The notes under the pieces are model-generated. The model made no database searches, was not told the origin of the DNA, and was given only the letters and a program-made list of their open reading frames with translations. A stretch of 64,000 nucleotides of DNA from Calcarisporiella thermophila CBS 279.70 (Eukaryota > Calcarisporiellomycota): contig NW_027192193.1 in the NCBI RefSeq assembly GCF_041956535.1, positions 797,192 to 861,191 of the forward strand, read 5' to 3'. The position numbers and the translations under genes are program-made. Shown piece by piece: positions 24,101-36,519 of this stretch; the first letter of the stretch is position 1; every line of letters starts with the position of its first letter.

Positions 24101-27100
24101 CTGGAAAAGAGTACTATTCAACATTCTAGAGGGCAGCTCACAGATTGCAGACACGCCATGCATTGCCTGATGGATCCACTCCATCACGAGAAGAACTTTA
24201 TATCCGTCCAGTTCAGGGTTGTTAAAAGCATCGGCTTTCCCGTTGGTAAGAGAGGCCTCAGGGACATCTGTATCCATAGATTGAGGCTCTTCCATTATTG
24301 TCGTGTCATTCATGATACTCGACTCAACCGTTGACTTCGATGTAGACTGTTTAGGCTTGGGAGCGTCGTTCCATCCCCAGCTGTCAAAATCTACAATGCC
24401 GCTGTCTATCATGGCCGCAGCACTGGTCACTGTTGACGTAGGTGGTGGGTTCACTTTTTTCTCGGTAAACAGCTTAGTGCTCTGGCGTTGAGGTGTTGCA
24501 GGGGGATCTACGATCCATGTCTGTAATAGGAAGAGTGCAAGGGCCGGGCATCCCATGCGTTCATAAGCGACCGATGCATCGAGCACGAATTGACGCTCCA
24601 TCGCGAAAGATATGTTGAGAGAAAGTCGTCGTGTTTGGTTTGTCTTTTCTTTGAGATATTTATAGAGGATAAGAAGGGTGGGATCAAGGAAACAGGCTGA
24701 TTTGAGAGAGTGAGCGGGAGCCTCGGTCTTCGAGAGCAGAGATTCGAGCGGTACCTTTACATTAGATAAAATCGCATCATTTTCTCAAAAGTAAATGAGA
24801 GAACCTAAGTATTTACCATAGTCGCACGTAAAGCTTGATCTCGTTCATTAAGCCACCATAAGGCCAAATTTGCGAGCCAACGGTCATTTTTCTCGATAGC
24901 CTGAGGGAGAATATGGCTGCGCATAATATCTTTGAATATGGGTGAATCGTCTCCTAAATAATCGGTTATTTGACAATTAGCTATACTTGTGAATCTGCTT
25001 AACAATTATCAGTGCTTGCCCTCATATACCCGGCATATTGCTATAGCAAGTTGGAAATCATTCAAATGTTGTAAACACACGTTTACTGCGTCCCGCAGTC
25101 TATTACCCAATAAAAAGAATGCGGCAGCGTAGGCTAGAAATATACAGGTGGGGGAAGGGAATTATAAAAAAGTGAATAAAGTTGCAAGTAATGTCATTTG
25201 TGCAATAAGTAGTTACCATAACGTTGCTTTCCTAGCAATGCATATGCATTTTTCAACGCGGCCTTTTGCCACCGAGGCTCATCGAAGTCATTCGATAGGA
25301 ACTTCATGGTCGGCTGCTGCTCTTTATGAGAATGGGCTACTTTCCAAAGCCCTAAGAGAAGTCGCTTTTTCTTCAATGCGAAATAAAACAAGGAGCATTT
25401 TACAGGATCTCGCTCGTCCTTATTCATGTATTCATTGCGTGCAATCTCCTCCATTAAATCTCGCTAACAATATTGGTGGTCAATAAGCATTAAGGAATTG
25501 AAGGATTATCGGGTTTTGAAAACAAACTCACCAAACTCTCGCCTTTTTTATACCACAAGAATAAGCCGATTGTTCGTGCATCCTGCCACAAAAGTTTTCC
25601 GCTGCAGCAAGTGCGACTGTATTCAAGCAGTAGGTCCTGCGAACCGCTGTGTAATGCCCATACAATGTCCCTATACTCTAGATTCGGTTTTCGAAGTGTA
25701 GGAGGTAGCAGCCGATTAAGGTAGTAGTGGCGTCGCAGAAAAACGAAATACCGCACGCCATTGTCATCCAAGTAACCACGATGCCTTGTTATCTATCGAT
25801 TTTAAGCAAATAGTATTCAAATATAATATATTAGTTCATTGGATAATCTTTATATATGACATGAAATAACCTGGGAGATGTTATCAATAATTGCCATCAA
25901 ATAGAGTTGTTCCAAGTGGTTGATGCTTGGTAGGGAGATGCGAGACAGATGCTCAACAAAAAACCCGATCGACTCGCTAGTTAACTTATTGCTGCTGCCC
26001 TCGCTAAAGGAAAATAACTTAGAAAAATCTTCCACAAAAAGAAAATGTATAAAAATACCTGTGTCCGATCCGATCAAAGAGCCCCGTGTACTCTTCCGAT
26101 TTCATTTCCTCTGACTATAAAATTTTTTCAATGTGGACGCATTTAAAAAAGGCAGTAGTAAAAGAGTTAGATACGTACTTGATCTTCCATGATAAATTTT
26201 TCGAAGGGAACGGCAGGAATATCAACCACGTTTTTGTTCGCGTCATTCATCAACTGTAAAAAGGAGCATACTCTGGCAAGAATGTAGTCAACGAGGTCAA
26301 AATTTCCTATAAAAGAAACATTGAACACCACGACTGAAGTCAATTGTTTATCATTGAAAGTGCATAAATACATACCCCACATCAAGAGCTGAATTAACAA
26401 GTCCGGGTGATAATAGGGTAGAGTCCGATTCATTACCGACCCAACTGCGAAAAGGGTGGAGCAATTGGATATGCGCTCTCCTGCTTGCCACAATTCCACT
26501 AAATATACATATATATGTATATGCAGATCAGAAAAAAACGGAAATTTTCACATCCTACATTTTTCTAGGTTGTATTGCTCCATCCACTTGCTATATACAA
26601 ATAATTTGCATCCCTTGGCCACCACCAAAGTTCCATCAGTGCTCCAAATGATACCAGATATACTTCCTTCGCTATAAAAACAACAGATTAAGCCAGGATA
26701 TTATTCTCATATAAAATTCCATTGAAAATAAAAAACAAAATACCTATCTATTTCCAATTTGTCCAATATTACCCAAGGCGAGTCCAAAGCGCCCGTTTCA
26801 TTGCGATGTCTCCCAAATATATAAACACACTCGTGCACTCCTATTGCTAGGTAATATTGCGCATCTGTTCCAAATCGAAGAGCCATTTGGACAATTTCTT
26901 CGTCAAACTGGCGAGTGTGCTCAAGCGAAGGGGGTGTATTATGTTCGAGCAGGCTCCAGATGGAAAGCACATCCCCCTGATTATTATCTCTTCTATGGAC
27001 TGTTTATCCAATATATTAAAAAAGTGTTTTGAGGAGGAAAAATAAATATCATTCTTACCAGTTACTATATATCCCGCAGGTGCAAGCAGGATTTGCCTTG

Positions 27101-30100
27101 CGTCCTTCTCAAAAGGATATGCAAGTAGTTTAGACCATTTCCAACCGTCGCCCACAGCCTTGTCCTTGGCCCAGAAATGCAACAACCCGCCCTCATATGT
27201 GGCGAATACAGGAGAATTATTCCGCATGGCTGGTGTTAATGGAAACACTCCATCCCAATCGTCGAATGCGATCACGAGTGATGGTGTCACTAAGAGGTCC
27301 TGGGACGCGATAAACGTTATGGATGAAACATAGTGACCTTAAAAGGTTGAAATCCAACAATCAATAAGGAAGCTATTTTTTTCTTTTTCATTTTCAAAGG
27401 TTACTTGGGGTCAACGAGATTCTCCATAAATGGCTTTCACCCTTCTCAGACACAGCAAGAAGGTACACTGAATTCGCTGGCTGATTATCTACTTCAAAGC
27501 AATGTAGAAACACTATCTCCTCATTTGATTTGCATTCGTTCAATGTAGTTTCCAGCGCAATCCCATCAAGGTCAGAGCAAACGTAAAGATTTATCACATC
27601 TCCGTCGTAAACCGCTATACAATTATCTACAAGTATATATATGTGCGTATTCAACGTTAGTATAATGGAGATATCAGGCTTGAAAATGATATACCGGAAA
27701 GAATTGTAATAAGTCGTACACCCTTAGGTGACAATAAAATGGCACGCTCCCGTAACCAACTTTGCACTTCAAATCCAAACTGTGGACTTTCGCATTGCCA
27801 CCACTCTAACCATCCTCTCACTGATGCAGACAAAACAGTACTGCCATTCCGTTGGCGCACCAGCAGGCGACGTCCTATGGGCCAACAATGTCCTGCCCAT
27901 TCATACTTCAGGAATAGACGATAGCTCGGGCAGTTGCTTGCAAGTAGATCCACCATGTCCATGTGATAATAATTTAGTCGTCCATCAGGATGCGTTACTA
28001 ACATGGCTAGGCGTACCGTTATCACTTTATCTAGCATTTAAAAACAATGATATGAGTCGTTTGAACTCCCTTCTCATGCAAAAGACGGATTACCTCGGGA
28101 TAGAACTTCTAAAGGATCGTGAAAGCAGAGTACTCTTCCAGCAAAGAATTTCGCATCCGTCTGAGAAATAACCTGTGAAATTCGCATGACAGCCAGCACT
28201 TTTGGAATACGAAGTGGATGACAACCTAAGTTCTAACGTGAAAAATACATCAATAGCCGTTTTCAACCGAATAAGGAACTTGATACACTACTTGAATTCC
28301 CCATATGGCCAAAGAACCATCCGTTTGAATTTGAAAGAATAAATCTGGAGTTTCGCTTGACAGATCTTTCAATCGTTTCAGCTGTGGGTTGTTCGCGACC
28401 AAATCAGGATCTTTGCCAACTGAAGCATAGGAAATTGCATCCAAAAGTTCTGACGCAGGAATCCAGTGAATTGGAAGATAATGACTCGAAAGTATAGGAT
28501 TTTCTGGGAAGGTGGCAGGGGTGGGAGAATTTGAGGAGGAGGTAGAATGGGACTGAGAGGTGACAAGAAATTGATTCGGGTCGATAATGGCACTCAATTG
28601 AAAGGCATGGGGTGTAGTAGGATTCGTAGGCGACCATATTCGGCATATGCCATCCGTAGACATAGTAAACAGAATTGGATCGCTACGAAGCCAAAATACA
28701 TATTTAGTTCACATATTATAATGAGAAAAAAAGAGCGAGAAAGGCGTCTCTAATCACCTGTCTTTCTCTGATTTTCTCCATTCAAAGTTCATGACGGGCT
28801 TTGGATGTGGTAAATATAAAAAGCTATGTCGATCCGATTCTTCTATTCCAGGCATTAGCATATTTCATGATAAAATAAGAATCGCAAACCAATACGTACC
28901 TCCATCTTTCCACCATACTTTCACAAGCTTGTCGTACTATTTTGTAGGATAATATTAAGAGATATTAAGTTTAAAAGTTGGCAGGAAAGTTAGTCTGATA
29001 TGTTCATACAAATCCAACGGTTGCGCACATGATTCCTTGGGGACTAAGTTTGACTAATTTCGTGGGGGAAGGCAATCTGTAGAGATGTGATTAGGTAATA
29101 GAGCTAGAGAAAACATACAAACAAATACAAACCTTTGTTCCCAGACACTTGACCAACTCAGCGTATCCTCTGATTTTTGAAAATGATACATTAAAATATC
29201 CTCTCCAGCAACAAGCAAATCTACGACAATAAATGGGATAAAAGTCAGTTAGATGACAGATGATAGATGATATGACATGTATATATTTAAAATACTAACC
29301 TGTATCTGACATATCCATGCAAGTTACTCGAGATGGATGCTCTAACTTTCCCATATATTCCCACTTCTTTCTACCGCAATTCTAAAAGGATATTTCAAAA
29401 GGTTGGCTATGGTTAATACTGAATGAATGAGACTCAACGCACATCATTTTCCGAACGTGGGCGTAAAAGTACTACACATTTCGAACAGGAGGCTGCAATC
29501 TATACCAAAACCAAAAAAAAATACAGAGTAAGGCCACAATTACGCGTACACAAACAATTTAATGGATCTTACGACGCCATTCGAATTCATAGCCACCGCT
29601 GTAATATCCCCGCCATCCGTATATGAATCTAAACATACTGATTGAATCAGGCTGAACGATGTCGTGTATAAAATCAAATTTCCTCCAGTGGCGTACACCT
29701 TTAATTCAGGGAATATACCATTAATCGTTAATCAAGACATGGCCAATTCATTAAAATGTGGCAAATAAAATTACGATATATCGATAATTGTTATATATGC
29801 TCGTGCACACACTCGAAATCGACGCATTTGTTCGCCCAGGATATAGATGCTGAAGTAGCATTATCCTACTATGCTTTTGTTCACAGACGTATCAGCTGGG
29901 TCGTAGAGAATAACTGCAAGTGCCACCCTTTCGAGCTTTATACTTGTCGATTCAGACTTCTGAAAGCAAGATTGATTTTACGGAAATATCAGCTCATACC
30001 CCACCTTTATCGTTTATTTAGAGGTTCAATCCTGTATAAGATTTCCATTGCCAACTAAAAGCGCACCTCTCATTTCTTTGTTATATCGAAACCCTAACTC

Positions 30101-30163
30101 CGTGCTCGCCTCAAATATTAAAGTGGTGTTAAAACTTAGCATCCGAACATCTTTTAAGAGCAT
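21138..30163 (-). CDS. RAV1: Rav1/DmX-like (rabconnectin-3 alpha) WD-repeat protein
   Basis: A long, heavily spliced minus-strand gene of about 9 kb. The 5' half encodes WD-like repeats (DGICRIWSPTNP; DGSLAIWGIQ; GGLLHFWAKD). The middle carries the family-specific Rav1 C-terminal domain (ALKNAYALLGKQRYGN..., YHLNDFQLAIAICRVY-like sequence, ILPQAIEKNDRWLANLALWW, and an acidic DSWGW motif). The 3' part is a C-terminal WD40 set (QALFSGGKNGELCVVDVRQR, SSEGDIKFWNSG). The true end is a small terminal exon, 21245-21138, joined over a 59-nt intron; it encodes GKWYGVMQLRKFNECIYACG and ends at a TGA. The product would be the central subunit of RAVE, which reassembles V1 with V0 of the vacuolar/endosomal V-ATPase. 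The start ATG at 30163 (MLLKDVRMLSFNTTL) is my best choice; N-terminal exons around 29.5-30.2 kb are the least certain part. Confidence 0.85.
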
Positions 30164-30281
30164 ATAAAATTTGGGGATGAGCACGGACCCTAACTCCAAA
30201 GGAAGTGAAAAAGCAGTACCACCCACCCAAAATTCAACTTGGAAATAGAAGAGCTAGACACATATTGAAGTATAATTAATA
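30164..30281. promoter_or_regulatory. Short divergent promoter, DmX/Rav1 and FAM114
   Basis: About 118 bp separate the proposed ATG of the Rav1/DmX gene (minus) from the ATG of the FAM114 gene (plus), so both core promoters and 5' UTRs share this interval. The exact distance depends on the uncertain Rav1 start. Confidence 0.5.
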
Positions 30282-33247
30282 ATGGCACTTCATCCACCCC
30301 CTTACACACACTCCCATCACGACGAAGAGGAGGATGAAGACGACGAAGAATTTGCGAGCGCGTCAGAAGGTGAAGAATTGCCAGATGAAGATGAGCAAGA
30401 TTATGAACACCAACAGCAAGGGATGAGTGCGACAAGTGCGAGAGAAAAGCACGGAGTTGCTGAATCGACCGCACCGGTTGAAGAAACTTTGAATCGTGAG
30501 CCAGAGACTGGATCTCAAGTGGAAATTAGGGCAGACAATGCCAATGCCGACAGAGAAACATTGTCCACAGTCGAATCAAATGCCACTAGATCGAAGTGCA
30601 CCGTCGATTCTCCCGAGGTGGCAGCAGCAGCTGAGCCTAAAAATGCAGACATTGCGTCCGATGCAATCATTATGGAGACAGCGCAAGCAGATAATAGCCC
30701 TGCTTTAGATACAATGAAAGGTTCAAGCGATTCCGGCACTGACGCTAACTTGGGCGATGTTGCGGGGCAACATGAGGACTTAGAGGTTAATATTACCAAG
30801 AGGTCGGAATTAAAAGCCATACCTGAATCAACTACTACCTTCGCCAACTCCACGAGTGAACTTGCTGAACCTGTTGCTACATCAGTTATAGACGATAATA
30901 TTCCAACTGAAGAAATTGAAAATCTCGTCATAGACGACTGGGAATGGGGTGAGGAGAAAGAGCAGCAGGACCAAGAAGGATCTCTTCCGGAAGATGAAAA
31001 GGAAATAGATGACGGAGAAGACTGGGGCACTTGGGATACTTTTGATACCCCAGCTCAACCTGCTAGGAAGGAGCAAAAACTTGAACAGGAGTGGGGTGCT
31101 TGGGATGATTTTGGCGATGAAAACACTACAGCGCGCACAGATAAAGATTCAGGTAATTGGAAGGGGCACGTATTGCTTTCTACTTTCAAAATTTATTGTA
31201 AACATCCTTTTTATTTTCCATAGCTCGTTGGGAAAGTTCGTGGGGCTCGTGGCTTTCTTCAGCAGTCAAGACCGTAGAAAATGTCGTCCATAATGCCGAC
31301 GTGGACAGTATCTATGCTAAAGCCCAAACTTTGGGTAAAGAGTTCCGCAATGTGACCTCGGTGGGTATTGATCGCGTTTATGGATCGCTGGATCCTGACT
31401 GGCAGGGCGATTCGGAAAGCGCACCCAACGTAAATGCGTCCACATCACACCAGGAGCTGGGTGAAAGCAACCGGGAAAAATCCTCGCAGGTGTCCTCCCC
31501 TACTCTGGGAGAGAAGGATTTCAGAGTCAAGGAGAAGGTGGAAACAACCGCAGAGGCGTTGTTGTCAACTATCGATAAAACGTTTGATTTTGCATCCAAC
31601 GCGCTAGGCTCTGCTGTATTTGGGGGATATCGAAACCTTCAACAGGCCAATCTTGGGAAGCGTGTAAGTATACTTTGTGCGGGTGGATAGAGTAGGCCGG
31701 TAGATTATTCAACTCTTTCACAACCGCTTACAGCTAGACGAACTGCGACAGAATGTAGACACCACTCCCGTACAGCAGGTGAGCGAGAATGTGGTGTCGC
31801 AGAGTTTAGGTGCATTAGAGCTATTGGGCAAGCGAGCCATGGAGGTGGTCAATGAACAGGTAAGAGTCCCAAGAGGGAAAGAGATACTATACAGTTGATC
31901 CAACCTCCATCTTGCCTCTAGCGAAATCGGGTTCGAAAAGATAAAGACATCGACCCAACCCAAAAGAAGCAGATGCTAGACCAGCTAGATCAGGACGCAG
32001 CCAACCTTCGATCCACCGCCTTATCGCCCATACAGATGCAGACCATGATAGTAGAGAACATTGGGCCGTCGCTAAAAGAACTCTTTGAGAAAAGCCGTGG
32101 AAGCGAACATATACAGGTATTCATTTGAACTAGGATTCTTCGCGGCTGGGCCAGGAATAGAGCCAGTTTTTTTTTTTTCTAACAATGGATTCTACTTGGC
32201 ACTAGCGATTGAACCTACTGAACCAAGAGGCGGCCAATAAATTCAGCCAATTGGCTAGCGAACAACCAGAGCTAGTTGATCGTGCCAAGGAGTCGTTCCA
32301 ACAGCTTGACGATATATTTCTAGAACAGTCCATTATCGAGCTTATGCAAGAGAACGACGAAAGCGTCATGGGCGACTCAAAAAGCTTCCAGGAGCTGGTA
32401 AAAGATGACCCTTGCTGGATAGAATTTGAAGTATTGATTGGGGTGGGGGATTTTAGGTATCACTGTTGGAAAAACTTGGGGTCAAAGCATCGACGCAGCT
32501 TCGGCAGATGCGCAGCATCACCCGTCGCTTAGGGACTACTAGCGAGAATACGGTGGCTAACCTGAAACAGAGTGAGCTTCTTGGAGCTAAGGATTCAAGC
32601 GATGATTCATTGCTAACATCGTGCTATGTGACCGTTTTGGAAAAAAGGCTGGGACGAATTCTCCGTCGTTGGGGACATTACAGAGCAGAAGATCTCCGTG
32701 CGCAAGTTCCTGGGGGACCATCTGGCGAATACCTACTCCGTTGGCCTGAAAACGACGGTGTCCTTCACGGAGAGGTCATGCGAGCAGGTTCGATATTGAG
32801 TGCCCTTTTTTCCCCCTCTGCTATGGACTGAAGAGTGCTGAGTGCTTATCCCTCGGAATAACTTTCTCCATCCAGATGCTGCGGCTCGCGGAGAATTTCC
32901 TTATGCGGATTGCTGAGGATCAAATGCATGGCGAGAATTCTCTTCCTAAAGAGGAGGTGGTCAATTCAGCTCAGCGGCTAGTGGAGTTAGTTGGCCGTAT
33001 CCTCACGGAGTGCCGCTTCATCGCAATCACCCACATCGATGCCCTCGAGGCAAGTGTCAAGCATGCGCGCCGGGAGTTCGAGGCCCCCTTCGACTCCTTC
33101 GACTGGGATGCGGTGGATCTGGAGGCGAAGCTGCTCGAGGAGCGGCTGCACTCGGAGTCGCGGCGGGCGATGCAGTACACGCTGGAAGCGGCCCGATCTC
33201 TGCTCGAGATTCTACGGCTGCGAGAGCTCGTGAACTTGCGATCGTAG
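30282..33247 (+). CDS. FAM114/NOXP20 (DUF719)-like protein
   Basis: Eight exons (30282-31152, 31224-31663, 31734-31859, 31922-32116, 32206-32397, 32457-32571, 32648-32787, 32876-33247) give 816 residues. The N-terminal third is highly acidic and low-complexity (DEEEDEDDEEF), with repeated Trp-acidic patches (DDWEWGEE, DWGTWDTFD, EWGAWDDFGDE). The conserved part begins at ARWESSWGSWLSSAVKTVEN and continues through GIDRVYGSLDP, LLSTIDKTFDFASNALGSAV and GALELLGKRAMEV, as in the FAM114A family, which binds Rab2 at the Golgi in animals. The C-terminal exons are helical. Exon 6-7 splicing uses a CTAAC branch site. The role in fungi is unknown; a Golgi trafficking factor is inferred from the family. 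The last exon is strikingly GC-rich compared with the first ones. Confidence 0.8.
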
Positions 33248-33631
33248 ATCCTAGCCACCGGTGCAGCCAAAATGATTGGTGTTTCGCGTGAGAACTCCTT
33301 CGGAGACGGGGAGGCGCAGTCGGAATCGGCCCACCGTGTGTTTATTTTTCGCCGATTTCTATTCGTTCCGGGTGCTCACTAGTCGAAAAAAATAATAAAA
33401 AATTTTCATCTATTCAACCTTCCAAACCTTCTTCTTCATTCACCAAATTCATTCTCACTTTCAACTCCCTCTCCCCTCTCCATTCTAAACACAACTTCGG
33501 ACTTCATAGAGCATTTAGAGTACAGTTTACCAAAAACACTAACGGAATCATAGAGCAAGTGAGTGTGCTTCCCTCCCGCAATCCGCACTAGCCGAGAATC
33601 TGACCCCCTTTTTCCCCTGCTACAGCACGCA
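33248..33631. other. Intergenic plus 5' UTR with intron
   Basis: Contains the FAM114 3' UTR and the long 5' leader of the Zn2Cys6 gene. A likely 5' UTR intron runs 33559-33625 (GTGAGT...TACAG), ending six bases before the ATG. A CT-rich tract at 33420-33490 looks like a fungal transcription-start pyrimidine tract. Confidence 0.6.
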
Positions 33632-34751
33632 ATGGAGTCTGTCTCCCTTCAATCCCCCTACTATACTCCCGTACACCCCACCTTCTATACTGGCCTCCCG
33701 CCCCCGCCTTTACAACACCAGCACCAGCACCAGCACCCGCACCCGCAGCATCCGCAGCACTCGCTGCAGTCGCCCACCTTTGCAGCCGACCCGAAGATCA
33801 ACTCCCCGCGGCCGGCGGGGCAAAAGCGACACCAAGTCAAAAATGCTTGTGGTAAGCTGAAACCTTATTTCGGTTTGTTTGTATTGTCCCTGCTAAAGTT
33901 GGCCTTCAGTAAACTGTCAGAAGGCGTGCAAGAAATGCGATGACGGCCGCCCCTGCCAGCGCTGCATCAAGTATGGGCTCACGGACACCTGCGTCAACTC
34001 TCCCCGCAAGGAACGCAAGAAGGGCATCAAGCGTGGCCCGTACAAGCGGCGCAACAAGAAGGGCAAGGAGGGGGAGGAGGGCGAGCGGAAAGAGGCGGCG
34101 GGGCTGAAGGCCGAGCCCTCCGCGGGATACGAGGCATTTGCAAATGGCTACACGCCCGCCGCCAACGTGACGTACGATGCGCTGCCGACGTGGGTCGAGC
34201 AGGGCGAAGAGGGCTCCAAACTGAATATGCTCTCCCAGCTGGCAACGCAGCTCCACACAACCACCGGCATGAATAGACACCCCCCGCAAGCGCAACCCCA
34301 ACACCATAGCCGCATGAACGACGGATTCCACTACGATACTCCCAATTCCCTCCCCTCATTATCGCCCGTGGAGATGCCGGCCGCGACCGCGTACGAGCAC
34401 CCAACAAGCTACGCCCCGGCCTCCTACGACCACCCCTACACCCCAGCCTCCTACACCAATACACCCCGCTCCGGATCCCCCAACTACGCATCGCCTCACC
34501 ACCAGCCGCTAACGAAGCTCTCCCGGCAGCAGCCGCAGCAGCAGCAGCAGCAGCAGCAGCAGCCACAACCGCAGCCCCACCACCAGCAGCTGCATCCCTC
34601 CCACCTCAACCCTCAGCATCCGCCCCCGCATCCCCAGCCCATGTACGGCCGAATGGGCGAAGAGTTCTCCTCATTTTTCCCCTCCTCGTTTCAAACATCC
34701 GGAGCACCCTCCAATTACTTGTTTTCATATGATAGAGTGACAGAACAATAA
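33632..34751 (+). CDS. Zn2Cys6 transcription factor with QVKNAC-type binuclear cluster
   Basis: Two exons (33632-33851, 33910-34751) give 353 residues. The binuclear cluster starts at about residue 72 (KNACVNCQKACKKCDDGRPC then QRC and a last Cys after IKYGLTDT). Spacing is C-x2-C-x6-C-x5-C-x2-C-x8-C. It is followed by the basic tail KERKKGIKRGPYKRR, a subclass common across zygomycetes and basidiomycetes. The flanks are low-complexity: His/Gln/Pro-rich (HQHQHQHPHPQHPQH) at the N-terminus, and Ser/Pro/Tyr repeats, a Q9 run and PQ/HQ repeats after the finger. There is no fungal-specific middle-homology domain. It is a nuclear DNA-binding regulator with unknown targets. Base composition is much more GC-rich than the neighbours. 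Splicing restores the cluster: the intron falls right after the first Cys. Confidence 0.9.
34536..34562 (+). repeat. (CAG)9 microsatellite
   Basis: Pure CAG run inside the Zn2Cys6 gene encoding nine glutamines. It continues into imperfect CAR/CCN repeats. Confidence 0.9.
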
Positions 34752-35314
34752 TTCCTCCTTTTTATCTTGCAGATTTTTTTTTTATCACCATAATCATCTT
34801 CACAAAAAACATTTCTATGTTGTATACAATGTTCCTTCGCCCCCTTCCCCCTTTATATAAGTATTATTTGACTTCCATCTAGATAGTTTATAACTTAAAA
34901 TCCAAAAACATATATCTCCCTAACCTATTTATGTGTATTTTTCTTCCTTTAACTTATTTATTATTTCCTGAAGTAGTATTTAATTATTTCTTTTTATCTT
35001 CCTTTTCTCGAGTAAAATGAAAGTCTTTTCAAATCCTCTCTCTGTTGACGTCACCGAATTTCAAGCCATATCCCGCTCTCCGGAGTCGGTTAGGAGGGGC
35101 ATTTGAAAAATCAAACCTCCTCAGAAATAAGTACACAACAAGGACAGAACACAGTACGGTGCAAGCAAGGACTGTGGCTATTTTAGTTTTCTTTTGTTCA
35201 TATCTATACACATACATATATACTGCTTTTGTACATTGATCCGCCCTTCCTCCCCCCCCCCCCCACCAGCTAACCTAAACCAATTATTAAACCAACCCTG
35301 TTTAGTAGTCGAGA
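34752..35314. other. Intergenic, Zn2Cys6 3' UTR and CYRI promoter
   Basis: T-rich 3' flank, then a mixed region with a C13 homopolymer at about 35252-35264 about 50 bp before the CYRI ATG. No gene seen. Confidence 0.5.
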
Positions 35315-36519
35315 ATGGGCTCTATCTTCTCAACCCTCCTCAGACCCTCCTCGAATGGCTCCGAAGAGGCGCTTGCGTTTGATCTCTCTACTGCTCCCAC
35401 CAACACACAAAACATAATGGAGCCCATGGCAGCGATCTTGGAATCGGCGAGAAAATACCAGAATTGCGGAGATCCGATACGTAGAGTAAGTACGGATGAA
35501 CTTAGACAGAGTGCATCATGATTTAATTTGGGTCGATGAATAGGCCATTTCCGATCCGACCATTGAGAATGAGGAGCACGCATGGAATGCGGTGCAGCCA
35601 TCTGTGCAGCGGATTAAAGAGTTTTACCGATTTTCGGTCCTTCTAGGTATGACTTGCATAGAAACATCGGCCCAAGGATGAATGCGATGGATCCATTAAC
35701 CCGAATATCATGTTAGAAAACACTCTGCCGGAAATCCTGGATGTACTCTGCCATGATGATGCGCGTCGGGATTTGGAGAAACACCAGGATCTAGCCAGGG
35801 TGTTGGCGCATATACTGGACTTTGCATTTGAGTTTGATCAGATCAAGGTATTCATCTAAACAAACACAATCAATAATGGACATCAATTTAACTTGTATTT
35901 GGACCCACCCCCATGTCTGCAGATGAATACACCAGGCATGCAAAATGACTTCTCCTACTATCGCCGCATGTTGAGTAGAGGCCGGCCTGGTCGCGATCAA
36001 AATGACATTCGTACCGCTATGCAAGAGGATGAGGAAGCAAATCGGGTTTCCATGTATATTGCCTATCCGACCCCGATGCTTCGCTCCCTTATTAATGTCA
36101 CCACTACGTTTGTGGAGAAAAACCGCTTAGCAAAGGGGATTCTGGATTTCCTGGCATGTCTCGCGGAAGCATGCTACCAAACCATTATCAAGCGCAAGTT
36201 CCCCGGGGCAGTCGAATTCTATTGCCGCGTCTTAATTGTGATCATTATCCTGTATGACCAGAGTTCACCGGGGGGAGCATATTGCAAACAGAGCGAAATG
36301 GATGTGAGTAGCACATAAAAATATTTGTGTCCATTATACCCTAATTGTTTTTCCTTGGCCTCGGTCTGTTTTTAGACCAAGAATTTGCTCAAGGCGATCC
36401 CAGCTCACAGTCCACGCGAGGCCTCGATGCTGATGAGTGTGCTGCGATACAATTCGAGGCATTTGAACGACGAGTCTACTCCTAAAACGATCAAGACCCT
36501 TGTGGCTTCTTACGCTTAA
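35315..36519 (+). CDS. CYRI/FAM49 family Rac1-binding protein
   Basis: Five exons (35315-35485, 35544-35646, 35717-35847, 35923-36303, 36376-36519) give 309 residues, near the usual 320. The whole length is co-linear with animal CYRI-A/B. It has an N-terminal MGS (Gly2 myristoylation-type start), KYQNCGDPIRRAI, EEHAWNAVQPSVQRIKEFY, EFDQIKMNTPGMQNDFSYYRR, YPTPMLRSLINVTTTFVEKN, FYCRVLIVIIILYDQSSPGGA, and a C-terminal RYNSRHLNDESTPKTIK. The arginine pair that contacts activated Rac1 (R160/R161 in human CYRI-B) is kept in SYYRRMLSR. In animals CYRI competes with the SCAR/WAVE complex for Rac1 and limits Arp2/3 actin protrusion. Acting at the plasma membrane with a fungal Rac is the straightforward inference. 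Confidence 0.93.

Noticed and set aside
27728-28171. 147-codon plus-strand ORF inside the Rav1/DmX gene
   Set aside because: Overlaps WD-repeat coding exons on the minus strand; the longest open frame there is chance.
32398-32456. A 26-nt intron at 32431-32456 in the FAM114 gene
   Set aside because: Too short; the GTAAAA donor at 32398 gives a normal 59-nt intron and keeps the frame.
34027-34566. 179-codon minus-strand ORF opposite the Zn2Cys6 gene, beginning with polyalanine
   Set aside because: Product of CAG repeats and high GC read in reverse; the plus strand has a clear zinc cluster.
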